From positions 40,382 to 104,381 of the forward strand of contig JARXAE010000016.1 of NCBI GenBank assembly GCA_029866005.1: a stretch of DNA of 64,000 bases, read 5' to 3'. The translations under genes and the position numbers were made by a program. This DNA comes from Fimbriimonas sp. (lineage in GTDB: Bacteria > Armatimonadota > Fimbriimonadia > Fimbriimonadales > Fimbriimonadaceae). Shown here in pieces: positions 8,716 to 17,006 of this stretch (within the stretch, counting starts at the first letter, position 1; the number at the start of each line of letters is the position of its first letter). Below the pieces are notes generated by a model. That model searched no databases, had not been told where the DNA came from, and saw only the letters and a list, made by a program, of their open reading frames with translations.

Positions 8716-9486
8716 TTAGCCTCCAAAAATCCTTCCGATCAGCTCGGAGGAGCGAGATACTCCGGCGTTTGTTGCAGCAACAAGCGCGGGCAGCGTCATC
8801 GAGACGGCGGCAATACCGAGGCCGAGCTTTGCTGGCGTTCCGATCTGAATTGGCTGAAGTTGGGGGAGTGCCTTCGACATGAGGCCAAGGGCGGCATCGA
8901 TGATCATCGAGACTCCGAGTACGGGCGCAGCAATTTGAACCGAAATCATCATTCCTTGGGCGATGAGTTGCATGATGCCGTTGTGGATCAGGCCCATGTG
9001 GTTTGCCGTCAGCGTTGGGGCGGTTTGATAGCTCTTGACAATCGCCTGAATAACAATGTGGTGTCCGTTCATTGCAAGGAAACACATGATCGCGAGCATG
9101 GTTTTGAACTGGCCCATCACGGAAACTTGGATTCCGAGTACTGGGTTGAGGGTTTGGCTCATTCCAAGACCGATTTGCATATCGAGGAATGAACCCGCCA
9201 TGGTGGCAAAGTGGATCGTCAGCTGCAGGAGCAATCCGATCAGTAGCCCTGCGCCTACTTCGTTGAGAAGGGCCATCAGCATTCCGCCCAGGTCAGATGG
9301 TGCCGGTCCGATTTTTGCCTGGACGACCATGCTAAGCGCTGCGCTCAGCGCGAGTGAAGTGAAAACCCGAATCTGAACCGGAGTGTTTTGCGCTCCGAAA
9401 AGAGGGGACGACAGGACCGCTGCGCTGCATCGTACGAAAACGATGAAGAACGCGTAAAGGGCTTGAAAGTCGTTGAGTGGAGGCAT
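8716..9486 (-). CDS. fliR: Flagellar export gate protein FliR
   Basis: Integral membrane component of the FliPQR export core. About six hydrophobic segments are visible, with the typical stretches VFVRCSAAVLSSPLFG near the N-terminus and HFATMAGSFLDMQIGLGM in the middle. The end is AATNAGVSRSSELIGRIFGG. Length 256 is standard. Upstream lies a 52-codon ORF rather than fliQ itself, and downstream flhB follows after three bases. Confidence 0.95.
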   Translation of the reverse strand: MPPLNDFQALYAFFIVFVRCSAAVLSSPLFGAQNTPVQIRVFTSLALSAALSMVVQAKIGPAPSDLGGMLMALLNEVGAGLLIGLLLQLTIHFATMAGSFLDMQIGLGMSQTLNPVLGIQVSVMGQFKTMLAIMCFLAMNGHHIVIQAIVKSYQTAPTLTANHMGLIHNGIMQLIAQGMMISVQIAAPVLGVSMIIDAALGLMSKALPQLQPIQIGTPAKLGLGIAAVSMTLPALVAATNAGVSRSSELIGRIFGG

Positions 9487-9507
9487 CGATCTGTGAGCAG
9501 TGCGCGG

Positions 9508-9666
9508 TTAGCGCTCGGAGGGGGACATCTGGTCGGTTTCGTTCATGAGGATTTTGAAAAAGTTCTTGAGGTCGAAAGCGTACGGCAACTCGGATTCGCC
9601 GACTTCGCGAAGACCGCCTTCAACGACGGTCAGCCGAAGCGGCTGATCTGCGGTTTGGGTGTTCAT
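9508..9666 (-). CDS. Small unidentified protein between fliQ and fliR (52 aa)
   Basis: I do not recognise a family. The reading frame opens at an ATG that overlaps the fliQ stop (ATGA, 9663-9666) and closes 21 bases before fliR. This is the spacing of a real, translationally coupled gene. The predicted protein is soluble and mildly acidic (MNTQTADQPLRLTVVEGGLR...). Its C-terminal half, YAFDLKNFFKILMNETDQM, is plausibly helical. No signal peptide, TM segment or Cys is seen. Context suggests a flagellar accessory factor, but that is inference. A chance frame in the fliQ-fliR gap cannot be excluded. Confidence 0.55.
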   Translation of the reverse strand: MNTQTADQPLRLTVVEGGLREVGESELPYAFDLKNFFKILMNETDQMSPSER

Positions 9667-9935
9667 TGCCATCCGATATTCGCTGCGCGTTGGAAGCAAA
9701 GATGGACGAACTGGACCAGCGTGGTCAGCATCCAGTTGCCCATAAACGCCGTTGCCACTCCGACTCCGATGAGCTTGGGGACGAAAGCGAGAGTTGCTTC
9801 TTGAATCTGGGTCACCGCCTGAAAGACGGAGACGATAAGGCCGAGGAAGAGGGCGGTGGCGAGCACCGGAAGCGAGACAAGGAGTCCGGTCTGGAGTCCG
9901 AGTCGCGCGGTATCGAGGGCGAGGGTTTGGTTCAT
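9663..9935 (-). CDS. fliQ: Flagellar export gate protein FliQ
   Basis: Two-helix membrane protein of the FliP5Q4R1 export core. TM1 LLVSLPVLATALFLGLIVSV is followed by the conserved FQAVTQIQEATLAFVPKL and TM2 VGVATAFMGNWMLTTLV. Length 90 matches the family. It lies 41 bases after fliP. Confidence 0.97.
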   Translation of the reverse strand: MNQTLALDTARLGLQTGLLVSLPVLATALFLGLIVSVFQAVTQIQEATLAFVPKLIGVGVATAFMGNWMLTTLVQFVHLCFQRAANIGWQ

Positions 9936-9976
9936 TTTGAAAGTCTTTAGTCTTCAGTCCTGGATCTTGAGTCGAG

Positions 9977-10744
9977 CTACCTGTAGCCGGCAAGAATCGC
10001 TGAGACGAGGGTTCCCCAACCATCAGCCAATACAAATACAAGCAGCTTGGCGGGGAGGGAGACAATTGAGGGCGGGAGCATCATCATTCCCATACTCATC
10101 AGGCCACTGGCCACGACGAGGTCGATGATGAGGAACGGGATGAAGATGTAGAAGCCGACGATAAAGGCAGTCTTCAGTTCAGAGATGACAAAGGCGGGGA
10201 CGAGAGAGGTCAAGGAGACTTCCTTCTTGGTCGCGGGTTTCTCCTTTCGAATGTCGAGGAAGAGCTTAAGATCCTTCTCGTAGGTGTTCTTGAGCATGAA
10301 GTCTCGGACCGGACCGCTGGCTCGCTCGAGGGCCTCCTTTTGAGACATCTTTCCTTTGCTGGCGAAGTACGGTTGAACAGCCGTGTCGTTCACCTTGGTC
10401 CAGGTTGGACCCATGACGTAGAACGTTAGGAAGAGAGAAAGACCAATGACCACCTGGTTCGGCGGAATCGTTGGAGTGCCAAGTGCGGTGCGGATGAAGC
10501 TGAAGATGATGACGATGCGAGTAAATGCAGTTGTAAGAATCATCAATGCTGGAGCCAGCGAGAGCACTGTGAGCATCGCGAGAATCTGCAATGAAGTGGC
10601 AACTTCATTATTGTTTCCGCTTGGGTTAATTTTTGCTCCAGACTGAGGAGCGCCCAAGCCGATACTAATGGAGGGAATCCCTGCTTGTGCGGATGCGATC
10701 CCCACGAGGCCAAGTACCAGAATGATCCAAAGAAGCTTCTTCAT
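9977..10744 (-). CDS. fliP: Flagellar export gate protein FliP
   Basis: Core of the flagellar type III export channel. Cleavable signal peptide (MKKLLWIILVLGLVGIASAQAG), unusual among polytopic proteins but characteristic of FliP. Family blocks follow: LTAFTRIVIIFSFIRTALGTP, PPNQVVIGLSLFLTFYVMGP, and the C-terminal SLVPAFVISELKTAFIVGFYIFIPFLIIDLVV...MGMMMLPP. Length 255 is standard. It starts three bases after fliO. Confidence 0.98.
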   Translation of the reverse strand: MKKLLWIILVLGLVGIASAQAGIPSISIGLGAPQSGAKINPSGNNNEVATSLQILAMLTVLSLAPALMILTTAFTRIVIIFSFIRTALGTPTIPPNQVVIGLSLFLTFYVMGPTWTKVNDTAVQPYFASKGKMSQKEALERASGPVRDFMLKNTYEKDLKLFLDIRKEKPATKKEVSLTSLVPAFVISELKTAFIVGFYIFIPFLIIDLVVASGLMSMGMMMLPPSIVSLPAKLLVFVLADGWGTLVSAILAGYR

Positions 10745-10747
10745 GGG

Positions 10748-11278
10748 TTATCTCATCAATTGATTAAGTCTCTGAAGTGCAATTGCAGCTTCGTTTTCTT
10801 CAGCGACGCTAATTGCCGCTCGCATTTGATCCATCGACGGCGGCGTTGGAAACTCGCGCTCAGGGGCGGCTTCGACCATCTCCATAAACGTGGGTCCTGG
10901 ATCGTTCTTGGGTGCCTCGCCGAGATCGGCAAGGGTCGAAATTGTCGTCGGGGTTGAACCAAGTAGCAACGTTCGACCACGAACGGTGACCAGGTGGATC
11001 GAGCCTCCCGCAAAGGAAGCTGACTCTTCGACTTTGATTGCTGAGTTCAAACCGGTCGAGAGCTTAGAGCCATACTTTGCCATCATTTTTGGCAAGAACA
11101 GCTTCATCAGAACCATTACCACGATCACGGCGAGAACCATTTGGAGCAGCCCACCGCCGGAACTAGCCGACGGCGTGAACTGGGTAGCCGATTCACCTTT
11201 GGTGCCGAGCATTCCGTTCTGAGCAACCGCAAGGGTTGCAAAGAAGGCAAGGCTCAGCGTGGAGATGGAGCGTAACAT
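10748..11278 (-). CDS. fliO: Flagellar biosynthesis protein FliO
   Basis: Assembly chaperone for FliP. The best start is the ATG at 11278 (176 aa), just after the fliY stop. It gives a signal peptide MLRSISTLSLAFFATLAVAQ and then one TM helix (LLQMVLAVIVVMVLMKLFLP). The cytoplasmic domain is IKVEESASFAGGSIHLVTVRGRTLLLGSTPTTISTLADL, with the FliO pattern of a short beta-rich module. Position directly before fliP supports the call in a weakly conserved family. Confidence 0.85.
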   Translation of the reverse strand: MLRSISTLSLAFFATLAVAQNGMLGTKGESATQFTPSASSGGGLLQMVLAVIVVMVLMKLFLPKMMAKYGSKLSTGLNSAIKVEESASFAGGSIHLVTVRGRTLLLGSTPTTISTLADLGEAPKNDPGPTFMEMVEAAPEREFPTPPSMDQMRAAISVAEENEAAIALQRLNQLMR

Positions 11279-11288
11279 GAAAATCCTC

Positions 11289-12200
11289 TTAGGCGGCATC
11301 AAGCCGGAATCGCTCTGCAGGGTTGAGAATCTCGGTGATTCGAACTCCAAAGTTATCTTCGATGACGACGACTTCGCCTTTGGCGACGAGGCGTCCGTTT
11401 ACCATGACATCCACCGGCTCACCGGCGGCCTTGTCGACTTCGACGATCGAGCCGGTTCCGAGGTCAAGGACGTCGCGAACGACCATCTTAACACGACCCA
11501 GCTCAACAGAAATTTCTAGCGGTACGTCAAGCAGCACGTCAATGGACGAGTCGTGCTCGAATCCTGGTTTACCTGCCCCACCAAACCCCGGCATTCCACC
11601 CACTTTCATGGCGGGAATTCCAGGAACCCCTTCAGATCCTTCATCTCCGTCTTCCTCGGCTCCGATAATCAGCTTTGCCGTGTCGTCGTCCATGAGCCAG
11701 AGGACAACCCCTGTCTCTTCGCCGATTTGCATTGCGATATTGCAACGAAGAACCGAGGGAGCGTGGGCGAGGTTATCCGCGAGCTGAATCATCTGGTATC
11801 TGATGCTCATTCCCGTTGCGACAACCGTATCCAAAAGCGCGTTGCCTAACCCAAGGCAGAGGCCCTGAACAATGGACTCTGCAAACGGCCGTACCTCGGC
11901 AATCACATCATCATCGACCTGTTCCCAAGACATTCCTGTAACAGCCCTGGCAACTACGAGAACCGTATCTGGGCGAACCAGAATCATCTGCATCGCTTCT
12001 GGGTTGTTTGCCATAGCAAACTGAATCGCGAGAATGTTTCCACCAAGCTCTGCCGAAAGTTCGGAGACGTTTGCCCGCATGGCAAGCGGCGAGGAGAACT
12101 TCGCCGGTACCGGCGAGTTAGAACTCACTGTTTCGCCAACGGTTTCCCAGATCGACGGTAGCAGTTCGCTAAATTGTTGAATGAGTTGTAAGTTATTCAT
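11289..12200 (-). CDS. fliY: Flagellar motor switch phosphatase/switch protein FliY (FliN C-terminal domain)
   Basis: C-ring protein. The C-terminal about 80 residues are a clear FliN/SpoA domain: LLDVPLEISVELGRVKMVVRDVLDLGTGSIVEVDKAAGEPVDVMVNGRLVAKGEVVVIEDNFGVRITEI. The N-terminal about 200 residues, including VRPFAESIVQGLCLGLGNALLD, resemble a CheC-like phosphatase module as in FliY of Bacillus and Thermotoga. A Gly/Pro-rich linker joins the two. The start at 12200 (MNNLQLIQQF) lies four bases past the fliM stop; a longer frame upstream would overlap fliM. CheY-P phosphatase activity is inferred from architecture. Confidence 0.88.
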   Translation of the reverse strand: MNNLQLIQQFSELLPSIWETVGETVSSNSPVPAKFSSPLAMRANVSELSAELGGNILAIQFAMANNPEAMQMILVRPDTVLVVARAVTGMSWEQVDDDVIAEVRPFAESIVQGLCLGLGNALLDTVVATGMSIRYQMIQLADNLAHAPSVLRCNIAMQIGEETGVVLWLMDDDTAKLIIGAEEDGDEGSEGVPGIPAMKVGGMPGFGGAGKPGFEHDSSIDVLLDVPLEISVELGRVKMVVRDVLDLGTGSIVEVDKAAGEPVDVMVNGRLVAKGEVVVIEDNFGVRITEILNPAERFRLDAA

Positions 12201-12204
12201 GTTC

Positions 12205-13227
12205 TTACTGCTGGATAGGTTCGGTAATGGAGAAAACGTAGCGCTTGCCATTCATCATCGGTCGCCCTTTGAATTTCGGCACGTTGGCAATCATAAATGT
12301 GAGATCCTTTTCGGTCATCTGGTCGAGTTTGATAACGTCACCAACTTTGACCTCTAGAAATTCTTCGAACGGAACCGTTGTCTTTCCCAGCAGAACCTGG
12401 CAAGGGACTTCGGTGGCGGAGACCTGGTTAGAAACGAGTCGTCGAACCGCTGGGCTCTGTCGCTTTCCGCTTGATGCGAACCACTTTTGAGCGCTGAGCT
12501 TGATCGTGATCGGCTTCAAAACCAGATAGGGGATGCAAATGCTCATTGCCGTCCGCATTTCGCCGATCTTAACTTCGAAGAGGATAACGAGAACAATGTC
12601 GTTTGGGGGTGCAACGCTGACGAACTGACTGGAAGTCTCGAGGCCGTCAACACTCGGCGAAACAACCACCACGCCTTCCCAAGACTGCTTAAGTGCACCT
12701 AACATTCGCTCAAGAACCGAACGAACGAGCGGTTTTTCGATATCGGTGAGAACGTTGCGCTCCATCGGTCTGCCGGGACCGCCAAGCATCTTGTCAATAA
12801 GGGCAAAGATGAGTCCCATCTCGCACTCGACAACGATTTGTCCGTTGAGTGGCGGAAGCGAGACGATGCCAAACACGGAGGCGCTAATCGAACGCAGATA
12901 CTCATCGTAAGGAATCTGCTCCATCGAGATCATTTCGATGTTGATTTGCGATCTTGTTTGCGCCGAGAGGGCCGAACCAGCTGTTCGAGCAAACGTGTCA
13001 TGAAGCATGGAAAGCGTTCTGAGCTGATCCTTCGAGAGTTTGTCCGGCCGTCGAAAATCGTAAACCTCGTAAGAGTAGTTTTGAGTCTTGGTAGTGCGAG
13101 GGCTGCTTCCTTTCTGCTTCGGTGCTGCTCCGGCCTTCGGCGTGCTACTTCCCGCTCCGCCGCCTGAATCGGCGCCAAGTGTGCTCAGGAGAGCTTCTAT
13201 TTCGGCTTGTGATAGGATGTCTGACAA
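12205..13227 (-). CDS. fliM: Flagellar motor switch protein FliM
   Basis: C-ring protein that binds CheY-P and controls rotation sense. N-terminal peptide MSDILSQAEIEALLSTL is the FliM signature for CheY binding. A Gly/Ser/Pro-rich tether leads to the middle domain (YDFRRPDKLSKDQLRTLSMLHDTFAR...GLIFALIDKMLGG). The C-terminal SpoA domain is VPCQVLLGKTTVPFEEFLEVKVGDVIKLDQ. Start codon is TTG (13227), supported by GGGGA eight bases upstream and by the N-terminal match. A hairpin upstream separates it from fliL. Confidence 0.96.
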   Translation of the reverse strand: MSDILSQAEIEALLSTLGADSGGGAGSSTPKAGAAPKQKGSSPRTTKTQNYSYEVYDFRRPDKLSKDQLRTLSMLHDTFARTAGSALSAQTRSQINIEMISMEQIPYDEYLRSISASVFGIVSLPPLNGQIVVECEMGLIFALIDKMLGGPGRPMERNVLTDIEKPLVRSVLERMLGALKQSWEGVVVVSPSVDGLETSSQFVSVAPPNDIVLVILFEVKIGEMRTAMSICIPYLVLKPITIKLSAQKWFASSGKRQSPAVRRLVSNQVSATEVPCQVLLGKTTVPFEEFLEVKVGDVIKLDQMTEKDLTFMIANVPKFKGRPMMNGKRYVFSITEPIQQ

Positions 13228-13289
13228 CTGCGTTTCCCCAAAAGGTCTACAGTTGATTTCGGCACAACCCCTGAATTCTTAAGGGGAAA

Positions 13290-13326
13290 CGGCAAAAAAC
13301 CTAGAGAATTGCTCTAGGTTTTGCCG
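13290..13326 (-). terminator. Hairpin between fliL and fliM
   Basis: CGGCAAAA...CCTAGAG and CTCTAGGTTTTGCCG form a long stem around AATT, 20 bases after the fliL stop on the minus strand. No strong T-run follows the stem, so it may attenuate rather than fully terminate transcription into fliM. Confidence 0.55.
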
Positions 13327-13344
13327 CACTCTGTGGTTTGGTCT

Positions 13345-13971
13345 TTACTGAGTTGCAAACGCTTTGAAGAATACTTTCAGGATTGGACCCTTTGCGGAGT
13401 GCCAGCCCTCAGGAATCTCTTCCTCTTCGACCGGTTCCTCGTCATGGCTTGGCTTCTTTTTCTTGCCATGACTGTCCACTTCTTCTTCGTCGACCTTTTT
13501 CTTTTTCTTCTTGTCTTTGTCGGACTCTGGTTCCTCTTCCTTGTGTTCCTCTTCCTTAAATATCTTGTTCAGCTTGGCTGCTATTTTGAGCTTCATAGCT
13601 GTAAGGTGAGCTTCGGTCAGGGTTTCCTCTTTCTTAGTCGACTTGATGACGGTGATCACCGCATCAGCTACTTCGCCGGCATGAGCATCAAACGTTGCAG
13701 TCTGAAATCCCTCTTTGGGGAGGAAGGCAACTTTAAAGCGTGCATATGTCAGGCCATCGGAAAGATTGATCGTGAACTCATCCTTCAATTCAAGTTCAGC
13801 TTTTGCGAGCTTAATCTCAGGCTCTTTTTTCTTATCCTTCCCTTTGCCTTTCATCATGAAGAAGCCGCCTCCCCCAAGGACTAGCACCAGGGCCAGGATA
13901 ATTGGTAGCTTCCCGCCTTTCTTCTTTCCGCCCTCTGCGCCTTCTTCTTTTTTCTCTGCTTTCGCCGACAT
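13345..13971 (-). CDS. fliL: Flagellar basal body-associated protein FliL with a charged insertion
   Basis: Inner-membrane protein around the stator. Lys/Glu-rich cytoplasmic tail (1-21), TM at about 22-41, then the FliL periplasmic domain: DEFTINLSDGLTYARFKVAF, VADAVITVIKSTKKEETLTE and MKLKIAAKLNKIF. The final FliL strand (GPILKVFFKAFATQ) is separated from that helix by about 45 residues almost entirely of Lys, Glu, Asp, Ser and Pro. This insertion is unusual. A good RBS (GGAGAGGGA) precedes the ATG. It is the first recognised gene of the flagellar operon in the window. Confidence 0.82.
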   Translation of the reverse strand: MSAKAEKKEEGAEGGKKKGGKLPIILALVLVLGGGGFFMMKGKGKDKKKEPEIKLAKAELELKDEFTINLSDGLTYARFKVAFLPKEGFQTATFDAHAGEVADAVITVIKSTKKEETLTEAHLTAMKLKIAAKLNKIFKEEEHKEEEPESDKDKKKKKKVDEEEVDSHGKKKKPSHDEEPVEEEEIPEGWHSAKGPILKVFFKAFATQ

Positions 13972-14019
13972 ATTCCCTCTCCGTGCCTAGTAGGTTCCAC
14001 AGCAGGTAATCGTGCTGAC

Positions 14020-14502
14020 CTAGTGTTTTTGCGAGAGTTGTTTTTCGTAGCGGTGGACGGTGCCGTCTTCGGGGTCTTCAAAGACACCAACAAACTCGAA
14101 TCCGTTCTTCTGAAGCACTCTCTGGGATGCGGGTGCTACGGGGAGGGTGTTGGCTCGGACAGTGGTTGCGCCTTTTGAGGCGGCGTACTCGCAAAGCCAG
14201 GTGGTGATTTGGGTGGCAACTCCTTGGCCTTCGGCCTCGGGGGCGACTCCATAGCCGATTTCTGTCCAACCGTCGACGGGCGGATCTTTGAACGCCCCCG
14301 AACCGACGATTTGACCGTCACGGATTGCGAGAAAACCTAGCCAATCAGGTTGTTTGGTGTATTTCTCGACGATGTCTCTCAGGAACTCTTCGGGGAGAAG
14401 GGCGCCTTCCGCCGTGGTCAAACCGGTGGTGTTGAGAAACTCTTGGTGCGATCTCGCCATCATTTGAAAGTCTTCAACTGAGATCCATCGCTTTGTCAGC
14501 AC
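14020..14502 (-). CDS. GNAT family N-acetyltransferase
   Basis: Acetyl-CoA-dependent acetyltransferase of the RimJ/RimL-like branch. The core signatures are LGFLAIRDGQIVGSGAFKDPP, the EIGYGVAPEAEGQGVATQ motif A (pyrophosphate-binding loop), and the C-terminal ASQRVLQKNGFEFVGVFEDPEDG. Length 160 is normal. Start is GTG (14502). It stands between fliL and the divergent pheS with no obvious functional link. Substrate unknown. Confidence 0.88.
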   Translation of the reverse strand: MLTKRWISVEDFQMMARSHQEFLNTTGLTTAEGALLPEEFLRDIVEKYTKQPDWLGFLAIRDGQIVGSGAFKDPPVDGWTEIGYGVAPEAEGQGVATQITTWLCEYAASKGATTVRANTLPVAPASQRVLQKNGFEFVGVFEDPEDGTVHRYEKQLSQKH

Positions 14503-14545
14503 GCCTCAGTGTAACTCCGGGCAAGGTACAACCTAGGGGTCTCTC

Positions 14546-15574
14546 ATGCAAGAAGTTCTCGATCTGCAAGCTCAAGCCCTGACCGAAATTGCTTCGGCAG
14601 GTTCCACCGCCGAACTGCGGGATTTGAAGATCAAGTTTTTAGGCAATAACGGATTGATTAGCGGGAAGCTCCGGGAAGTTGGCTCCTATCAAGGCGACAA
14701 GCGGGCGTTTGGTCAGGCGGTGAATGCCGCCAAAGGTGCTGTTGAAGAGGCGCTTGCAGTTCGGGAAGAGGATTTGAAGGGGGGTGAGCTTGCCGCCCAG
14801 TTCGAGGAGGAACGGATTGATGTGACCATGCCGGCACGTCCGACCCAAGTCGGCTACGAGCACGTTCTTCAGCAGACGATGAACCGCATTAAGCGGGTTC
14901 TTGGTGGACTTGGCTTCGAGTACCTCGAAAGCCCGGAACTCGAGCATTTCCGCTACAACTTTGATGCTCTGAACTACCCGCCGGATCACCCGGCGATGGA
15001 CGATCAGGACACGTTCTACATTGATGACAACCATGTCCTGCGGACTCAGTGCACTGCTCTCCAAGGGCGAGTTTTTGAGGAAGTCCAGCAAGGTAAGCGC
15101 TCCTTACCTCTGCGGGCGTTTACGATTGGGCGCACGTATCGTAATGAGGCGGTTGACCGCACCCACAGTCACACCTTCCATCAAGTCGACTGTTTCATGA
15201 TCGACGAAAAGGTCTCGATGGCGAACCTAAAGGGCACCCTCGGACTCTTCGCCCGCGAGATGTTTGGCAGCGAAGTCACGGTCCGCTTCCGCCCCGACTT
15301 CTTCCCCTTCGTCGAGCCCGGCGTTGATTACGCCATCTCGACTCCTCGATTGTTCAATGGCAAGTGGGTCGAACTCGGCGGGGCTGGCCTCATTCACCCG
15401 AATATCTTGGAGAACTACGGCATCGATACTGAGCGCTACTCTGGGTTCGCATTTGGCTTGGGTGTTGAGCGGATCCCGATGATGAGTTACGGAGTCGACG
15501 ATTTACGGCACTTCATGGAGAATGACCTGCGATTCTTGGAGCAGTTCCGTGCCGAGCCGATTGAGTTGAAGTAA
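14546..15574 (+). CDS. pheS: Phenylalanine--tRNA ligase alpha subunit
   Basis: Catalytic subunit charging tRNA-Phe. N-terminal coiled-coil at about 1-85 (KIKFLGNNGLISGKLREV), then the class II core with motif 2 (RTYRNEAVDRTHSHTFHQVDCFMID) and motif 3 (GFAFGLGVERIPMMSYGVDDLRHFMENDLRFL). The phenylalanine-pocket segment FRPDFFPFVEPGVDYAIS is also present. Length 342 is typical. Normally pheT follows directly; here the next gene is a convergent MFS transporter, so pheT must lie elsewhere. Confidence 0.98.
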   Translation: MQEVLDLQAQALTEIASAGSTAELRDLKIKFLGNNGLISGKLREVGSYQGDKRAFGQAVNAAKGAVEEALAVREEDLKGGELAAQFEEERIDVTMPARPTQVGYEHVLQQTMNRIKRVLGGLGFEYLESPELEHFRYNFDALNYPPDHPAMDDQDTFYIDDNHVLRTQCTALQGRVFEEVQQGKRSLPLRAFTIGRTYRNEAVDRTHSHTFHQVDCFMIDEKVSMANLKGTLGLFAREMFGSEVTVRFRPDFFPFVEPGVDYAISTPRLFNGKWVELGGAGLIHPNILENYGIDTERYSGFAFGLGVERIPMMSYGVDDLRHFMENDLRFLEQFRAEPIELK

Positions 15575-15624
15575 CGTCCAACCTTCGCCCACGGAGTACC
15601 TACCGAGTTTCCACCAGCATGTGG

Positions 15625-16929
15625 TCAGACTTGTCGTTGCCTAGAGCCTTGGCTCAGCAATGTCGCCAACACCCCCGCAATAAAGATACATCCGGCCAAG
15701 AACCACAGCCCGCTCTCGAACGATCCTGAGCGGGTTTTTAGCTCGCCGACGATTTTCGGCCCGAAGAAGCCCCCGAGGTTGCCAACCGAGTTGATGAGTC
15801 CGACGGCGAAAGCAGCTGAGGAGGCTGTGAGCGTCGAAGTCGGATGGGTCCAGAAAGCAGGCAAGTACGAGTAAAGCGTCAGACCCAAGAGGCACATGAA
15901 CACGGTGGCCAGCACCGTTGAGGATGCAAACAGTGCGGCAAGACCCATCGCGCCTGATGCCAGGAGCAGAGGAACCGCGGTGTGCCAGCGACGCTCTCGA
16001 GTACGGTCCGAGTGGGCCCCGGCCCAGAGCATTCCTCCGAAGCCGAGAACGTAGGGCGCTGTGGAAATCAGCGTCTGGACAACGACTGAGGTGCCCTTGA
16101 ACTTGTCGACAATTGCGGGCAGGAAGAACGTGAAACCATACATGCCAGTGACGGCAAACAGGTAGATCAACGCAAGGAGCCAAACCTGCGGGTTCCGAAG
16201 ACCTGCCTTGATCTGGTCGCCACCTAGCGACATCTTTGCCGACTTCTCGTTGGCAAGTTCGGTGGTGATCCATGCCTTCTCGTCGTCATCCAGCCAAGTC
16301 GCCTGTTCGGGTCGATCAGTCAGGTAGTACCACGTCACGACTCCCATGATCACTGACGGAATACCCTCAAGGAAGAACACCCAGCGCCAGCCGGCGAGGC
16401 CCATCCAATCAACACTGTGCATGATGAACTGGGACAACGGAGTCGAAATGATTGTGGCAAGCGGAATTCCGATCAAGAAGAGCGATTTCGTCTTTGCCCG
16501 ATCCTCAGCCCGGAACCAGTGGGAGAGGTAGACGATAACTCCAGGAAAGAACCCAGCCTCGGCGAGGCCCAGGATGAAGCGAAGCCCATAGAACTGCTCT
16601 TTCAAACCGAAAGCCTCGAAAAGCGGGAGACCGATGAAGCCCATCAGGGTTGCAATGATGCCCCAAGAGACCATGATGCGGGCGATCCACTTTCGTGCAC
16701 TCCAACGCTCGACGATTAATGTGCCTGGAATCTCCAGCAGGAAATACCCGAGGAAAAAAATCCCGGCTCCGGTGCCGATAATCGCCTCGGTGAAGCCAAG
16801 GTCCTTCTTCATCCCAAGCGCGGCAATCGAAACGTTCGTGCGATCCAGAAACGCCAGCAAGAACAGAACCAACAAGAATGGGATCAGCCGCTTCGTAATC
16901 TTCGCCCGAGTTCTTGTCGCGATATCCAT
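15625..16929 (-). CDS. MFS transporter, anion:cation symporter (ACS)-like
   Basis: Twelve-TM secondary transporter. Seen: LAFLDRTNVSIAALGM in TM1 (the ACS-type DRxN), GYFLLEIPGTLIVERWSARKWIARIMVSWGI (TM2-3 loop motif A variant), and RFILGLAEAGFFPGVIVYLSHWF, which is strongly ACS-like. The central YYLTDRPEQATWLDDDEKAWI loop is also typical of this subfamily. I start at the ATG at 16929 (434 aa). An upstream start would add 18 non-family residues. ACS members move organic anions such as sugar acids; the substrate here cannot be assigned. Confidence 0.9.
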   Translation of the reverse strand: MDIATRTRAKITKRLIPFLLVLFLLAFLDRTNVSIAALGMKKDLGFTEAIIGTGAGIFFLGYFLLEIPGTLIVERWSARKWIARIMVSWGIIATLMGFIGLPLFEAFGLKEQFYGLRFILGLAEAGFFPGVIVYLSHWFRAEDRAKTKSLFLIGIPLATIISTPLSQFIMHSVDWMGLAGWRWVFFLEGIPSVIMGVVTWYYLTDRPEQATWLDDDEKAWITTELANEKSAKMSLGGDQIKAGLRNPQVWLLALIYLFAVTGMYGFTFFLPAIVDKFKGTSVVVQTLISTAPYVLGFGGMLWAGAHSDRTRERRWHTAVPLLLASGAMGLAALFASSTVLATVFMCLLGLTLYSYLPAFWTHPTSTLTASSAAFAVGLINSVGNLGGFFGPKIVGELKTRSGSFESGLWFLAGCIFIAGVLATLLSQGSRQRQV

Positions 16930-16947
16930 TGGGCGGATTATAGCCAC

Positions 16948-16981
16948 AAAAAAGCCCCCGTGTCGGCAAAAACACGAGGGC
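16948..16981 (-). terminator. Rho-independent terminator after sepF
   Basis: Arms 16954-16963 (GCCCCCGTGT) and 16972-16981 (ACACGAGGGC) pair with one mismatch. On the minus strand the stem is followed by six T (complement of the A-run 16948-16953). It lies 26 bases past the sepF stop and just upstream of the MFS start. Confidence 0.85.
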
Positions 16982-17006
16982 AATGGAGGAAGGCGACGCT
17001 CTTCTT

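Noticed and set aside
9508..9666. Small fliQ-fliR ORF considered as a FlgD-type N-terminus
   Set aside because: The LKNFFKILMNE stretch only loosely recalls the FlgD FLKLLVxQL motif, and the position in the export-gate operon does not fit; left unnamed.
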